Of a DNA stretch of 37,574 nucleotides, positions 1-8,068 are shown piece after piece. Under the pieces are notes generated by a model. That model was not told the DNA's origin. It searched no databases and was given only the letters and a program-made list of their open reading frames with translations. Location of the stretch: the NCBI GenBank assembly GCA_021325615.1, contig JAJPGU010000018.1, positions 1 through 37,574 on the forward strand. Reading direction: 5' to 3'. This stretch comes from Nitrososphaerota archaeon (lineage in GTDB: Archaea; Thermoproteota; Nitrososphaeria; Nitrososphaerales; Nitrosopumilaceae). The translations under genes and the position numbers were made by a program. Within the stretch, counting starts at the first letter, position 1. The number at the start of each line of letters is the position of its first letter.

Positions 1-11
1 AAAGATTCGAG

Positions 12-1316
12 ATGATGAATAAACGATACAGTATACTGTCCATTGCTGCAGTTGTAGCAGTGGCGGGAATTCTGTTCGGTAGCACATATTCAAACACACA
101 GGTAGTAGCTGGTAGCGCATTGAGCGTGACACCAGAGACAATTGACAAAGTGACACCACAGACAATAGATTCTGCAACTGCAGAAGATGTCGCGAGCGTC
201 GGCGGTCTTGTGTTCAACATGGTAGGAGCGGATGCAATTCCACTAAACCAGGTAGCGGCCGAAAAGGCAGCTGGTCGAACCGTCCATGAGATAACACTTA
301 CCCCGCAGAGCGTCGATCTGCCAATTCCAGGTGGAAAGATGTATCATGCAATGACCTTTAACGGTCAGGTTCCTGGTCCAACAATTAGGGTAACACAAGG
401 TGACGTCATCGAGGTTACACTAAATGTACCGGCAAGCGAACCAACAGGCCACAGCCTTGATATGCACGCTGGCAGGATCTCAGCAGTTCCGAACTTTGGT
501 CCTGTGATGCCAGGCAAGTCAAACACATATGCATACATTGCAAACACTCCGGGAGCCTTCAAGTATCACTGTGAAGGTGTGGGTGTTATAGGGATGGATC
601 AGCATGTTCTTTCCGGCATGTACGGAATGACCATCGTTGACCCACTCAATGGATACCACAAGCTCCTGATCCAGAGGACTGCAACACAGAACGGCCAAGT
701 GGTTCTAAACGACACACTTGTTAGCCCAGCTGCATACGAGTTTACCTTGCAATACAGCCAACTCTACATCGATGACAACGGATCCTACAACCAGGATGCA
801 ATGTTCAAACACCAAACAACTTGGACTGTTGTGAACGGCAAGCCATTTGGTTATGATCCAGTTGTAACAAAGGTGTGGAAGGGTGCTGGTGGTCATGACG
901 AAGCTGCTCCATTAATTGTACCAGTTGGTCAACACATACGATACTTCGTATTGAACCAAGGTAACATGCCAGTGTTCTTCCACATTGTGGGAGGACAAAT
1001 GGACAGAGTTACACAAGGCAACGTGGTACAAGCAATGGGAACTCAGACATGGAACATCGGCGGTTCGCAAGATGCAATCGTTGATGTCGTGTATGACGAA
1101 CCAGGAGCATATGTGGCAGTCAACCATGACTATGCCGCAATCTTCTCTGGCGCAGCCACAGTACAGCTAGCTCAGGCAAGCCCAGCTCCGAACCCATCGG
1201 ATGCTGTTCCGCCAGTCTCAAGCGTACCTGGTACAAGCATTCCACAGCAGACATTCGTCCACTGTGAGTGCACCAACGATCGTGCTGCCCAACTCGGAAA
1301 CATGACTGGACAATAG
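12..1316 (+). CDS. nirK: Secreted copper nitrite reductase-type multicopper oxidase (NirK)
   Basis: A 434-residue two-cupredoxin-domain protein with an N-terminal signal peptide or anchor (hydrophobic residues about 8-23), so it should act outside the membrane. The copper ligands of the NirK family are visible: H147 and H152 with catalytic Asp D150 between them (HSLDMH), the H186-C187 pair, H198, M203, and H324 in the second domain; H295 may match the second catalytic His. The family reduces nitrite to NO; in ammonia-oxidizing archaea NirK is abundant and is thought to take part in NO metabolism. The C187-to-H198 spacing is 11 residues against 9 in classical bacterial NirK, and the tail has an unusual HCEC motif (417-420). 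Start is ATG 12 or 15. The promoter lies outside the window. Confidence 0.9.
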   Translation: MMNKRYSILSIAAVVAVAGILFGSTYSNTQVVAGSALSVTPETIDKVTPQTIDSATAEDVASVGGLVFNMVGADAIPLNQVAAEKAAGRTVHEITLTPQSVDLPIPGGKMYHAMTFNGQVPGPTIRVTQGDVIEVTLNVPASEPTGHSLDMHAGRISAVPNFGPVMPGKSNTYAYIANTPGAFKYHCEGVGVIGMDQHVLSGMYGMTIVDPLNGYHKLLIQRTATQNGQVVLNDTLVSPAAYEFTLQYSQLYIDDNGSYNQDAMFKHQTTWTVVNGKPFGYDPVVTKVWKGAGGHDEAAPLIVPVGQHIRYFVLNQGNMPVFFHIVGGQMDRVTQGNVVQAMGTQTWNIGGSQDAIVDVVYDEPGAYVAVNHDYAAIFSGAATVQLAQASPAPNPSDAVPPVSSVPGTSIPQQTFVHCECTNDRAAQLGNMTGQ

Positions 1317-1330
1317 GTCCAATAATTCCA

Positions 1331-1347
1331 TTTTTTCCTTTTTTATT
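1331..1347 (+). terminator. T-rich terminator after nirK
   Basis: Two T-runs (six and seven or more Ts) lie 15-31 bases after the nirK stop codon, the form of an archaeal intrinsic termination signal. There is no clear hairpin, as is usual in archaea. Confidence 0.6.
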
Positions 1348-1362
1348 CAAAAACCACAAATG

Positions 1363-1370
1363 ATTATATT
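1363..1370 (+). promoter_or_regulatory. TATA box for the SerA-like gene
   Basis: The sequence attatatt is centred about 26 bases before ATG 1393, implying a leaderless transcript. Confidence 0.5.
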
Positions 1371-1392
1371 CTGTCCATATCGGTCATGATGC

Positions 1393-2325
1393 ATGAGCAT
1401 GGACAAGTCAGTTTTGATTTGTGATCAGGTTGACAAGATATTGAATGAGATACTCCAGAAAAACGGATTAAAAATTACATACGAGCCTGAAATATCCCCA
1501 GACCAGATCAGGGAAAAGATTGGCTCCTTTGACATAGTAATAGTACGTAGCAGGACTAAACTTACCAAAGACATGATAGACAGGGCGTCGCAATGCAAGA
1601 TAATCGCAAGGGTAGGTGTGGGCCTTGACAACATTGACCTGGAGGCTGCAAAGGCAAAGGGGATACGAGTTATCAATGCTGTAGAGGGGGCAATGAACGC
1701 CGTTGCCGAACTTGTCTTGGGCCTCATGCTTTCGCTAGCAAGGGAGATTCCACGCGCTGACCGGGAAATTAGGAACGGCAAGTGGCTGAAGAAAGAGTTG
1801 ATGGGAAGTGAGCTTTCTGGGAAATATCTTGGGATTGTAGGACTTGGTAATATCGGCAAGAAACTTGCAAGACACGCAAGGGCACTCAATATGAATATCA
1901 TTGGATACGACGTAGTTCCGATACAGGACGAGTTCTCACGGGAGGTAGGCCTGGTAAAGGCGGACCTTGACACGCTGCTTTCAAGTGCAGATTTCATCTC
2001 ATTCCATGTACCGTTCACTCCACAGACGCATCACCTTGTAAACGCGGAAAGGCTTTCCAAGATGAAAAAGACTGCATACATAATCAACACCTCGAGAGGG
2101 GAAATTATAGATGAGGAGGCCCTTTACGGGGCTCTAAAGGAGGGCAGGATAGCCGGCGCAGCACTGGACGTCTTTGAGAAGGAGCCCGCAGTGGGCCAGA
2201 AACTGACTACCCTTCAAAACGTTATATGCACACCGCACATGGGCGCTCAGACAAGAGAAGCTCAGGCTTTAGCTGCAAATGTTATAGCAGAAAAGATAAT
2301 AATGATTCTTCGTGGCGTAATCTAG
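1393..2325 (+). CDS. serA: D-isomer-specific 2-hydroxyacid dehydrogenase, phosphoglycerate dehydrogenase-like
   Basis: 310 residues with the full 2-hydroxyacid dehydrogenase fold: an N-terminal substrate domain with ARVGVGLDNID, a Rossmann motif GLGNIG (about 152-157), the NTSRGEIIDEEAL segment with the substrate-binding Arg, and a C-terminal catalytic His in TPHMG. It should oxidize a 2-hydroxyacid with NAD, most likely 3-phosphoglycerate in the first step of serine synthesis. It lacks the C-terminal ACT regulatory domain of many SerA proteins, so glyoxylate or hydroxypyruvate reductase cannot be excluded. A TATA-like box 26 bases upstream supports ATG 1393. Its stop lies 2 bases before the start of the next gene, so the two may be co-transcribed. 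Confidence 0.85.
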   Translation: MSMDKSVLICDQVDKILNEILQKNGLKITYEPEISPDQIREKIGSFDIVIVRSRTKLTKDMIDRASQCKIIARVGVGLDNIDLEAAKAKGIRVINAVEGAMNAVAELVLGLMLSLAREIPRADREIRNGKWLKKELMGSELSGKYLGIVGLGNIGKKLARHARALNMNIIGYDVVPIQDEFSREVGLVKADLDTLLSSADFISFHVPFTPQTHHLVNAERLSKMKKTAYIINTSRGEIIDEEALYGALKEGRIAGAALDVFEKEPAVGQKLTTLQNVICTPHMGAQTREAQALAANVIAEKIIMILRGVI

Positions 2326-2327
2326 TC

Positions 2328-3089
2328 GTGGTACGCCCAGTCCTTGCACTCTCCTTGCTGATCCTTGTAGTTTTCTCTATCCTGCCAGCTTTTGCAGATA
2401 CGGGAATAATGTCGGTGGTTGCAGGGAAAACATACCAAGTAGGCTACACTGCAAGTGGTCTAACGGTTCAGGGTATCCAGACTAATCCAACCTATGAGGA
2501 ACTTACCGCATCCGTTCAGGTTTCAAGCCCTAATGCCTCGCTTGAACTTACCATTCCCCGTGCATTGCTTGACTCCAAACAGGGGAGCAGCGACATTCCC
2601 TTCATTGTGGTAATAGACGGGACATTGGGAAACGCTGAGGAAAAAAACCCGACTGCTGATACACGAACAATAGTTATCCCGCTCTCGCCTGACAACAAAC
2701 AGATTGAGATAATCGGGACGTATGTGGCCATATCAGGACCCGGGGGATCTGCCCCTCCTCCTGCGACTCCATCTGGAACCCAAGGGGGTCCGGCTCCAGC
2801 AGTTAACCATACATCGCCTTCTCAGTCCCCCAGTCCTGTAACATCCGGCTTGGAAAACAACCAGACAACAACAGCCGTACAACCAACCACCCAAGTTGCC
2901 GCAGCTAAAAACTATGCCGTCCCTAACATGACGCAAAACATTCTCTTCAGGGTTCCTTATTTGCAAAATGTAACATTAAGCCTCAGCTATATCGACATGG
3001 GCGTGATAGGCGCAATAGTCATCGTTATAATAATCGTAATTGCAAGTGTGGCAAGAAAGAACAACCAGGTATTGCAGAAACGGCGCTAG
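2328..3089 (+). CDS. Surface-anchored secreted protein, function unknown
   Basis: I place the start at GTG 2328, two bases after the serA stop, because this gives a clean signal peptide (MVRPVLALSLLILVVFSILP, then an ADT cleavage region) and a 253-residue product; the longer open frame only reads through serA. After the signal come about 115 residues of beta-rich sequence, a Pro/Ser/Thr/Gln-rich linker with several N-glycosylation sequons, a second short domain, and a C-terminal membrane helix followed by a basic tail. It is therefore probably anchored at the C-terminus facing outward. No enzyme motif is visible. Its stop interlocks with that of the convergent gene in a shared CTAG. Confidence 0.7.
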   Translation: MVRPVLALSLLILVVFSILPAFADTGIMSVVAGKTYQVGYTASGLTVQGIQTNPTYEELTASVQVSSPNASLELTIPRALLDSKQGSSDIPFIVVIDGTLGNAEEKNPTADTRTIVIPLSPDNKQIEIIGTYVAISGPGGSAPPPATPSGTQGGPAPAVNHTSPSQSPSPVTSGLENNQTTTAVQPTTQVAAAKNYAVPNMTQNILFRVPYLQNVTLSLSYIDMGVIGAIVIVIIIVIASVARKNNQVLQKRR

Positions 3090-3712
3090 ACCTTCATTAT
3101 GTTGGACTCGATGAGGAATTCTACAACATGGCCAAAATCATCATCCGAAATTTCGCCCTCTGACCACCACTTGGCGTCATTTTTGAACCAATATGGGATG
3201 ATTGTCATGTTCTGATCCTTGTAGTTTTCGACTTTTATCACGCCCGTGTTCAGAAGCTCTGCAATATGCTCGCCAAACAACCTGCTGGAAGTCTGGTTCT
3301 GCACCCATGAGATTGCTACAACCTTGAATTGCGGAGGAATTGCTATGTTTTGGGTGTCAACAAGCCTGAAACTTGCCACGGCGTTTGAGCCTGCGTATTG
3401 GAGCTTGATAAGGTAGGGGCCTGGTGGAAAGGTGGTCTTGTAGAATGGAACGGGCGCAGTGATGTTAGAAACTGGCTTTGTTATCAGGATGTTTACTGGC
3501 GATGACGACTGGTTTGACTGGTCGACGATTTCTAGGACGGCCATGCCTCCTGTAACGTTTGACACCGAGATCGAAAGTGAGAGGCTGTCACCATACTGAT
3601 AGATCTGCTTGCTAGTGGAGACCTGGACTTCCGGTGACGCAGACGCTGCCCCAAAAAGGGTGAGCAGTGATACTGCCAAAACCAGACTCAGCGGAACAAG
3701 CAAGCCTTCCAT
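3086..3712 (-). CDS. Secreted thaumarchaeal protein with C-terminal WWSEGEISD-type domain
   Basis: The best start is ATG 3712: it is 24 bases from a TATA-like box (tattatgaa at 3732-3740) and begins a signal peptide (MEGLLVPLSLVLAVSLLTLF). The 208-residue product has an immunoglobulin-like region with conserved NVTGG and FPPGPYLIKLQYAG segments. Its C-terminal domain contains IPYWFKNDAKWWSEGEISDD, a pattern I know from many secreted thaumarchaeal proteins, where it recurs as IPxWxKNxAxWWxxGxISDxDF. Its function is unknown; an extracellular structural or sensing role is a guess. Confidence 0.7.
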   Translation of the reverse strand: MEGLLVPLSLVLAVSLLTLFGAASASPEVQVSTSKQIYQYGDSLSLSISVSNVTGGMAVLEIVDQSNQSSSPVNILITKPVSNITAPVPFYKTTFPPGPYLIKLQYAGSNAVASFRLVDTQNIAIPPQFKVVAISWVQNQTSSRLFGEHIAELLNTGVIKVENYKDQNMTIIPYWFKNDAKWWSEGEISDDDFGHVVEFLIESNIMKV

Positions 3713-3859
3713 GTCGGTGGAACAAGCTGATTTCATAATAGCGTTTTGATGTTGGGACAAACCAGGTCTGGCCTTTGGATCCACCGCGAATGATTCGCAA
3801 GGGGCGGACTCGGTCACCATGCTTGACCAAAATCCGCAAGAGGGTGAAACTTGGGCATG

Positions 3860-3873
3860 TCTGTTCTAACAGA
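3860..3873. repeat. Perfect 6-bp inverted repeat upstream of L15e
   Basis: TCTGTT-CT-AACAGA overlaps the edge of the TATA-like aatattaag (3872-3880) that precedes the L15e start by 30 bases. Its position at the BRE/TATA would suit a regulator, but this is inference. Confidence 0.35.
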
Positions 3874-3905
3874 ATATTAAGGGGTAATTTGGTATTGCGG
3901 GGTAT

Positions 3906-4364
3906 ATGAACAGCCACCAAGAGCAAGTATGGCTTAGAATGTGGAAAGAAAACTCTACCGAGCTTAGGGCAAAGGCTGTGGAATGGAGAAAACAGCATGC
4001 TCTGGAAAGGATAGAGAGGCCTAGCAGGCTGCAGAAGGCAAGGCAGCTGGGCTACAAGGCAAAACAAGGCGTTGTGGTGGTAAGAATGAGGGTCGGAAGA
4101 GGTAACATGCGCAAAAAGAGGCCTGTCGCAGGACGAAGACCAAAACATCTCGGTGTATTGAGGATAAAGCCAGACCTAAGCATGCAAAGGGTTGCTGAGC
4201 GCAGGGTGCTTGAAAGGTTCCCTAACTTGAAACTTCTCGGCTCGTACTATCTTTATCAGGATGGAGTTTATTTGTGGTATGAGGTAATCTTGGCTGACCC
4301 GTCACATCCAAGGATATCAAAAGACAAGGAAATGCGTGGAAAGATAGCCGGTCTGAGGAATTGA
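3906..4364 (+). CDS. rpl15e: Ribosomal protein L15e (eL15)
   Basis: 152 residues, strongly basic, with the features of archaeal/eukaryotic eL15: an N-terminal WKEN...R..EWRKQ helix, RLQKARQLGYKAKQG, VRVGRGN-like VVVVRMRVGRGNMRKKRP, and the C-terminal LGSYYLYQDGVYLWYEVILADPSHP block. It is a large-subunit protein found in archaea and eukaryotes. It is slightly shorter than eukaryotic homologues, as usual in archaea. The following gene starts on its stop codon (TTGA), so the two are probably on one mRNA. Confidence 0.95.
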   Translation: MNSHQEQVWLRMWKENSTELRAKAVEWRKQHALERIERPSRLQKARQLGYKAKQGVVVVRMRVGRGNMRKKRPVAGRRPKHLGVLRIKPDLSMQRVAERRVLERFPNLKLLGSYYLYQDGVYLWYEVILADPSHPRISKDKEMRGKIAGLRN

Positions 4365-4867
4365 AAACTTCCACAATACTGGCGTTAGTAATGGTCGTTG
4401 TAGCGTCATCGATGGTGTTCTCATCGCAGGCTCTTGGACAATTCCAGTTCCATGGTCTTAACCATCCTGGCATCAAGTGGATGTGGCCGGTAAAGGCTGA
4501 CCAGTATACGTTTAATGTCAACACGACCACAAACTATGACATGCAAAACGTCACCTTCAACAAGGATGCGAAGACACTTACCTTCCTTGGAAATAGCTCG
4601 CACACAGAAAACATCGCAGAAATTGAAATCCCGTCAAATCTGATTGGCGGCAACTACACGATTTACCAGGATGGAAAGCAGATCACGCCAATCGTGCTAA
4701 GGAATGGCAACCTCACGACCGTCATACTCAAGTCCAATGATACTGGAAGCCTACGGACCGACATTTCAGGAACGACATACCTGCCTGAGTTCTCAGGCAT
4801 TGCGCCGGCAATAATGGCCGCATCATTTGGGCTGCTGTTCCTTACATTGAGACACAGGCAGATCTAA
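4361..4867 (+). CDS. Secreted protein with PEF-type C-terminal sorting tail
   Basis: 168 residues read from a TTG that overlaps the L15e stop. An N-terminal signal peptide (about 1-27) is followed by a beta-rich domain with several N-glycosylation sequons, and the protein ends in LPEFSGIAPAI plus a hydrophobic helix and a RHR basic tail. This is the layout of the thaumarchaeal PEFG-CTERM sorting signal recognised by archaeosortases, with Ser in place of Gly. It is thus probably processed and fixed to the cell surface. The body of the protein resembles nothing I can name. Translation is probably coupled to L15e, an odd partner for a surface protein. Confidence 0.7.
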   Translation: MKTSTILALVMVVVASSMVFSSQALGQFQFHGLNHPGIKWMWPVKADQYTFNVNTTTNYDMQNVTFNKDAKTLTFLGNSSHTENIAEIEIPSNLIGGNYTIYQDGKQITPIVLRNGNLTTVILKSNDTGSLRTDISGTTYLPEFSGIAPAIMAASFGLLFLTLRHRQI

Positions 4868-5556
4868 TAATATCCGTTCATGTAGTCTTCCCACATGTTT
4901 GAACGCGTGGTAAACTTGTTTATCTGATAGAAAATCCCGCCGATTATTCCTGCCTGATACGCGGCATAAAGGTAGACTTGGGAGTGCGTAGGATCACTGT
5001 GAGTAAGGCTTAGTGAGATCATTGTGAAGAAGATGTATGTTCCGACAAAGGTAAAGATCTTGCTGAAAAAACCATCCATGCCGACTATCCGCTTGGTGGC
5101 CGCTGCCATCATTGTTATGCTTGACACTATCAGGAATGTCAGGCCTCCGTTTGCCTTGACAAAGTCATTAATCCACTGTATCGGACCTTCCTTGAAGATG
5201 GATTCTGAAGGAGGATGAGCGCCGCCGTGTAGGGCAAATGAGACTGAGGTAAATATGGATCCCATCATGAAGATGAAGAGAAATATCTTGATTACCCCTC
5301 GCCGAAGCGGACTCCTTGGAGCTGTCGGGGACATGACCCTTTCAGCCATCTTTACGCCGTAAAGCAGGCCGACAAGGAATGAAGGAATGAACATCGCATC
5401 AATGATTATGGGCGATTGTTTTATCGCGTTGTTTATTTCCTGTCCGAGAAGGAAGGAAACGGCAAGGGCTAGGGCTGCGGCACCCACAAAGATGCTTATG
5501 TCAAGCCAGCTTCGATTATGCCTTATTTCAAATAGGTCTGGTCCCCACTCGTCCAA
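4864..5556 (-). CDS. Conserved multi-pass membrane protein, function unknown
   Basis: 230 residues from TTG 5556, which lies about 28 bases from a TATA-like tttaattcc. There are five or six hydrophobic helices (about 20-38, 52-68, 88-108, 138-152, 165-182, 193-208), a soluble N-terminus and a polar C-terminus. Between helices 3 and 4 is a loop with HGGAHPPSESIF. No transport or catalytic signature is recognisable. The stop interlocks with that of the convergent PEF-tail gene at CTAA 4864-4867. Confidence 0.65.
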   Translation of the reverse strand: MDEWGPDLFEIRHNRSWLDISIFVGAAALALAVSFLLGQEINNAIKQSPIIIDAMFIPSFLVGLLYGVKMAERVMSPTAPRSPLRRGVIKIFLFIFMMGSIFTSVSFALHGGAHPPSESIFKEGPIQWINDFVKANGGLTFLIVSSITMMAAATKRIVGMDGFFSKIFTFVGTYIFFTMISLSLTHSDPTHSQVYLYAAYQAGIIGGIFYQINKFTTRSNMWEDYMNGYY

Positions 5557-5633
5557 TTCTGGTGGTTGTTTTTGGAAAGGGAATTAAAGAAAGAAATCCA
5601 AATGATTTTGCCTAATTAATCAACTAAATCTGC

Positions 5634-5642
5634 CTTTATCTT
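5634..5642 (+). promoter_or_regulatory. TATA box for the small membrane protein gene
   Basis: The sequence ctttatctt is centred 26 bases before ATG 5664. Confidence 0.45.
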
Positions 5643-5663
5643 GATGGGGGCTGTAATACAGCC

Positions 5664-5876
5664 ATGCGAATATGGAAGGGGATAACCGCTGTGGGCGCAG
5701 CAGTAATTGGATTTGGGATCCTTTTCTTCCTTCAGGGGAACTCGATAGTGGGGCCATCCTCCTCCTTCATGTATTCCAACCCTAGGTGGATACAATACGG
5801 CATGTATGTCGCCGCCACGGGAGGGATTATTGTTGTTGCAGGGATTGTGGTTAGCTTACGACGCCCAAAGTCATAG
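5664..5876 (+). CDS. Small two-helix membrane protein
   Basis: 70 residues with two predicted membrane helices (about 8-24 and 46-64), separated by a short loop with SMYSNPRW-like sequence, and a basic C-terminus (RRPKS). Length and topology are all that can be seen. Its 3' end overlaps the convergent Lrp-like gene by 26 bases. Confidence 0.6.
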   Translation: MRIWKGITAVGAAVIGFGILFFLQGNSIVGPSSSFMYSNPRWIQYGMYVAATGGIIVVAGIVVSLRRPKS

Positions 5877-6081
5877 TGGACCTTACTTTTTCCATCTTCC
5901 TAATTTTCTTTGTAATCAGGTTGTCAAGCTGCGTGTCGGTACTTGCTTCTGCCTCGACCACGATGTCGTAATCGCCGTAGACCACCCTGGCGTCTTTTAC
6001 CTTGTCCATCATCTTTATTTTCTCTACGATCTCTCCCTCTGCGCCAAGCTCGCATCCTATCAGAATGTATGCCTTTTCCAT
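5851..6081 (-). CDS. Stand-alone Lrp/AsnC ligand-binding (RAM) domain protein
   Basis: 76 residues forming only the alpha/beta sandwich of the Lrp/AsnC family: AYILIGCELGAEGEIVEKI, then KVKDARVVYGDYDIVVEAEA with the conserved G-YD, and a C-terminal strand. The usual N-terminal helix-turn-helix is absent, so it cannot bind DNA alone; such domains in archaea are thought to sense amino acids or to assemble with full-length Lrp proteins. A TATA-like box (6102-6109) lies 24 bases before ATG 6081. Confidence 0.85.
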   Translation of the reverse strand: MEKAYILIGCELGAEGEIVEKIKMMDKVKDARVVYGDYDIVVEAEASTDTQLDNLITKKIRKMEKVRSTMTLGVVS

Positions 6082-6101
6082 GTCCTAATTAGTTGACACA
6101 G

Positions 6102-6109
6102 CTTTAAAT
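6102..6109 (-). promoter_or_regulatory. TATA box for the Lrp-domain gene
   Basis: Read on the minus strand as atttaaag, centred 24-25 bases before ATG 6081. Confidence 0.5.
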
Positions 6110-6171
6110 CCTTACTTGAATGCCCCCTTCCAGACAGGCGGGGAAGAATCAGAAGGGAACAAGTAACTGCG

Positions 6172-6180
6172 TTTTTAAAT
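6172..6180 (+). promoter_or_regulatory. TATA box for the 6202 gene
   Basis: The sequence tttttaaat is centred 26 bases before ATG 6202. Confidence 0.5.
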
Positions 6181-6201
6181 GCCCTGATTTTAGAAACAGG
6201 C

Positions 6202-6468
6202 ATGGGACTCTTTGGCAGGGCAAAACAGAAGGACGAAAACTTGGAAAAGCTCAAGATCCTCTTTGACAGGTTCGAGTACCCGCACCTTGAGAAACTCTGC
6301 ACTGACGTGATAAAGCAGACACCGCAGGTACCACAAAATGAAAGGTTGGAAAGGGTGGAATATCTGGAGTTTGTCTGGGATCAATACAAGAAGGGAGCCT
6401 TTACTTTCCAGCAGGCAATGGACTTTGCGGTGTCCCAAGGAATAATACAAAAAGACTTCTTCGAATAA
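6202..6468 (+). CDS. Small soluble protein, function unknown
   Basis: 88 residues, charged and mostly helical, starting MGLFGRAKQKDENLEKLK. Aromatic residues cluster near YLEFVWDQYKKGAFTFQQAMDF. It has no signal peptide or membrane segment and ends 10 bases before the convergent thioredoxin-NHL gene. I do not recognise the family. Confidence 0.6.
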   Translation: MGLFGRAKQKDENLEKLKILFDRFEYPHLEKLCTDVIKQTPQVPQNERLERVEYLEFVWDQYKKGAFTFQQAMDFAVSQGIIQKDFFE

Positions 6469-6478
6469 CTTGCAAAAA

Positions 6479-8068
6479 TCAGGGTCTGATACCAAGGGTC
6501 TTCAGGATGTTTGTTTTCTGGTCGTAGATGCGTATGAGGTGGTTGTTGGTGTCTGCGATGTACAGTTTTTCCTTGTAGGCTTTGACATCGCCTGGCTCGT
6601 ACAGCCCTAGGGAATCGCAGCCGCCTTGGCCTACCTTGCAAATTCCCGGCATCCCTTGATTCCCGATCAACGTTGAGGCAGTACCCATCTCCAGGGCTAT
6701 CTCTCTTATAGCGGAGTTGTATGTGTCGGCGACTAAAATTCTACCGTGTAACGCACACAGGCCCATTGGGTGCTGAAACAAAGACTCGGAAAGCGGTCCG
6801 TCCTTGTGGCCGAAGACGAAAAGACCGTGTCCGGCAAGGGTGTTGACCATTCCGGAACTTAGGTCGACATAGCGGATGGAGGAGGTTTCACTGTCAGCGA
6901 AGAATGCCCTGTCGTCATGGACTGAAAGCCCGCTTGGCTGGGCAAGCCTTGCCCTCGTCCTGCTGCCATCCACAATGTCTTCATGCCCCGAGCCTGCAAA
7001 CGGGCTCACAAGACCGGTGTCGGTGTCAAGGACCCACAACTGGTGGTTCCCAGCCATTGCAATGAAAACCAAGTTATCCTTTACCGCTACATCCCATGGC
7101 GAGGAGAGCGAAGTCTCAGGGCCCTTTCCTCCTGGTGACATCCACGGACCTTGCTTTCCAGTCCCGGCGACAGTGGAAACGGTTTGGGTGGAAATGTCCA
7201 CCTTCCGTACCGCATGGTTCTCCGTATCTGCCACATAAAGCATGCCGTCCTTCCACACTATGCCTTGGGGCCTGAAGAACATCGCGGTTTTAAAATTGCC
7301 ATCGCAAAACCCTCTCCTGCCCATGCCGATTGTGTGCATGATTTTTCCAGACATGTCTGTTACAAGTACCCTGTTGTGGTTCGAGTCTGAGATTGCTATC
7401 ATGTCTTCGGATATGGAAAGTTTGCCCGGAAACGAAAGGATGGACACGTCCTTGGAGGGTTTCATTGAAATCTTCAAAGGCTCCGGAGATAGGGTGTTGT
7501 TTTTTGCATGCTTTTCAAGCAGCACCTCTATTGTATCCTCGACCATTTCCTTCTGGCCCTCACCGGACTGCTTGTACACTACGGTTCCCCTGGGATCTAT
7601 AATCACAATAGTGGGCCACCCTGATACGTCATATCGCTGCCAGACTGTCATGTTTCTGTCCACGAGGACCGGGTGGGAAATCTCGTATCTCCTCACTGCA
7701 TGCTCTATGTTCCTCCGGTCTTGTTCGTTGGAAAACTTGGCAGAGTGTATTCCTATGAACACCACAGGCATGTCGGAAAATTTTTCTTCAAGCTCTGCAA
7801 GAACGGGGAGGGTATGCATGCAGTTTATGCAACAATATGTCCAAAAGTCTAATACGACCACATGCCCCCTCAACTTTTCAAGGGAGAGGGGCTCCTTCGA
7901 GTTTATCCAGTCAAAGCCGGCAGGAAAATCTGGCGCTTTTGTGATATTTGAATAAAAGCCGTCAAACACGAATCCATTTGGGCGGCTTCGCAATAAAAGC
8001 CCTCCACTGGTAGGAATCGCTTTACTGCGCTGTTGGCATGCGCTAGAAGCCCGCTGCGACGGGATCAT
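6479..8068 (-). CDS. Thioredoxin-like / NHL beta-propeller fusion (NHLRC2-like)
   Basis: 529 residues. Residues about 45-185 form a TlpA-type thioredoxin-like domain with a redox motif CCINC (C79, C80, C83), followed by GIHSAKF and the cis-proline loop VSGWPTIVIIDP. The remaining 300 or more residues are NHL-type propeller blades (PQGIVWKDGMLYVADTENH, PWDVAVKD, PSGLSVHDDRAFFADSE, PMGLCALHGRILVADTYNS, PGDVKAYKEKLYIADTNNH). This order and the CCINC motif match NHLRC2, found in animals and many prokaryotes; a thiol redox or scaffold role is likely but the substrate is unknown. No signal peptide is evident, so it is probably cytoplasmic. Its ATG lies inside the last 26 bases of truD. A start nearer residue 33 is possible. 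Confidence 0.85.
   Translation of the reverse strand: MIPSQRASSACQQRSKAIPTSGGLLLRSRPNGFVFDGFYSNITKAPDFPAGFDWINSKEPLSLEKLRGHVVVLDFWTYCCINCMHTLPVLAELEEKFSDMPVVFIGIHSAKFSNEQDRRNIEHAVRRYEISHPVLVDRNMTVWQRYDVSGWPTIVIIDPRGTVVYKQSGEGQKEMVEDTIEVLLEKHAKNNTLSPEPLKISMKPSKDVSILSFPGKLSISEDMIAISDSNHNRVLVTDMSGKIMHTIGMGRRGFCDGNFKTAMFFRPQGIVWKDGMLYVADTENHAVRKVDISTQTVSTVAGTGKQGPWMSPGGKGPETSLSSPWDVAVKDNLVFIAMAGNHQLWVLDTDTGLVSPFAGSGHEDIVDGSRTRARLAQPSGLSVHDDRAFFADSETSSIRYVDLSSGMVNTLAGHGLFVFGHKDGPLSESLFQHPMGLCALHGRILVADTYNSAIREIALEMGTASTLIGNQGMPGICKVGQGGCDSLGLYEPGDVKAYKEKLYIADTNNHLIRIYDQKTNILKTLGIRP

Noticed and set aside
3612-4148. 178-codon minus-strand frame over the L15e gene
   Set aside because: It is antisense to a certain ribosomal protein gene and extends across two promoters.
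7242-7955. 237-codon plus-strand frame opposite the thioredoxin-NHL gene
   Set aside because: The minus strand holds recognised CCINC and NHL motifs; the plus frame is low-complexity shadow.
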